Below, piece by piece: positions 5,084 to 5,307 of a DNA stretch of 5,307 bases. The translations under genes were made by a program, and so were the position numbers. Source of the stretch: Chamaesiphon sp. Lineage in GTDB: Bacteria > Cyanobacteriota > Cyanobacteriia > Cyanobacteriales > Chamaesiphonaceae. The DNA is taken from assembly GCA_026786125.1 (NCBI GenBank), contig JAJAYU010000112.1, positions 1 to 5,307 on the forward strand, read 5' to 3'. The stretch's first letter is position 1. The number at the start of each line of letters is the position of its first letter. Under the pieces are notes generated by a model. That model was given only the letters and a program-made list of their open reading frames with translations, made no database searches and was not told the DNA's origin.

Positions 5084-5307
5084 ATGCCGATCGAGACTTG
5101 CTTCCCACTAGCCATTTATTATGAGGATCTACCCGATGCGTCCCAGCATCAACAGGGTTTAATTGATGCGGTACTCCAACTAGAACAAGCTGGTGCCGAA
5201 CGCCGTAACTATCCTGAAATGGCATGGACGGGAGATCTGCACGGTGTAGAACAAATTCATACCAATCCCCAGTTTGCGTGGATTGTGGAGCAAGTAGAGC
5301 GGCATAC
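5084..5307 (+). CDS. Putative 2OG-Fe(II) oxygenase (TIGR02466-like), N-terminal part only
   Basis: An open frame of 74 full codons starts at ATG 5084 and runs off the right edge. It begins METCFPLAIYYEDLPD-like (MPIETCFPLAIYYEDL, 1-16), then a helix with QQGLIDAVLQLEQ (23-35), then the stretch MAWTGDLHGVEQIHTNPQFA (47-66). This pattern (a short strand, a polar helix, then a tryptophan plus an L-H element and P-x-F before a helix) resembles the N-terminus of the TIGR02466 group of putative 2-oxoglutarate/Fe(II) oxygenases found in cyanobacteria and their phages. The catalytic HxD...H residues would lie beyond the window, so activity cannot be judged. It probably shares a transcript with the TPR gene (34-base gap). 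No strong Shine-Dalgarno is seen; no in-frame ATG or GTG start lies between the TPR stop and this ATG. Confidence 0.68.
   Translation, partial: MPIETCFPLAIYYEDLPDASQHQQGLIDAVLQLEQAGAERRNYPEMAWTGDLHGVEQIHTNPQFAWIVEQVERH

Overview
The window reads as cyanobacterial chromosome. Three things point that way. One gene is an unmistakable Thf1/Psb29 (thylakoid formation) protein. Two genes encode HEAT-repeat proteins of the kind related to phycobilin lyases. The DNA is rich in CGATCG/GATCGATC words, includes two perfect HIP1 octamers (GCGATCGC), and carries heptamer short-tandem-repeat arrays typical of many filamentous or large-genome cyanobacteria. I cannot name a genus.

Layout, left to right. The first 38 bases are the extreme 5' end of a minus-strand gene with a good ribosome site and a plausible promoter. 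A 235-base gene-free stretch follows, holding a G-run array and a composite repeat. Next come two minus-strand genes in a tight operon: a 73-residue charged helical protein (1389-1168) and, 3 bases later, a 296-residue HEAT-repeat protein (1164-274). Divergent from them, across about 150 bases, is a second HEAT-repeat protein of 220 residues (1541-2203). The shared intergenic region contains a strong hairpin followed by a T-run, oriented towards the second HEAT gene. A second copy of the composite repeat follows (2244-2333), then an inositol-monophosphatase-family gene (2425-3231). Convergent to it is thf1 (4070-3333), with two overlapping hairpins between the stop codons. Divergent from thf1 is a predicted secreted TPR protein (4315-5049). 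The last 224 bases are the start of a gene that resembles the TIGR02466 group of putative 2OG-Fe(II) oxygenases.

How the genes might work together: Thf1 is tied to photosystem II/FtsH maintenance and thylakoids, and HEAT-repeat proteins of this type often act on phycobiliproteins, so a photosynthetic-apparatus theme is possible. No phycobiliprotein or chlorophyll gene is present to prove it. I see no defence system, CRISPR array, integrase or transposase. The most unusual material is non-coding: the misplaced terminator-like hairpin at 1481-1508, and a composite repeat present in a 48-nt and a 96-nt version that differ by exactly two related 24-nt inserts.
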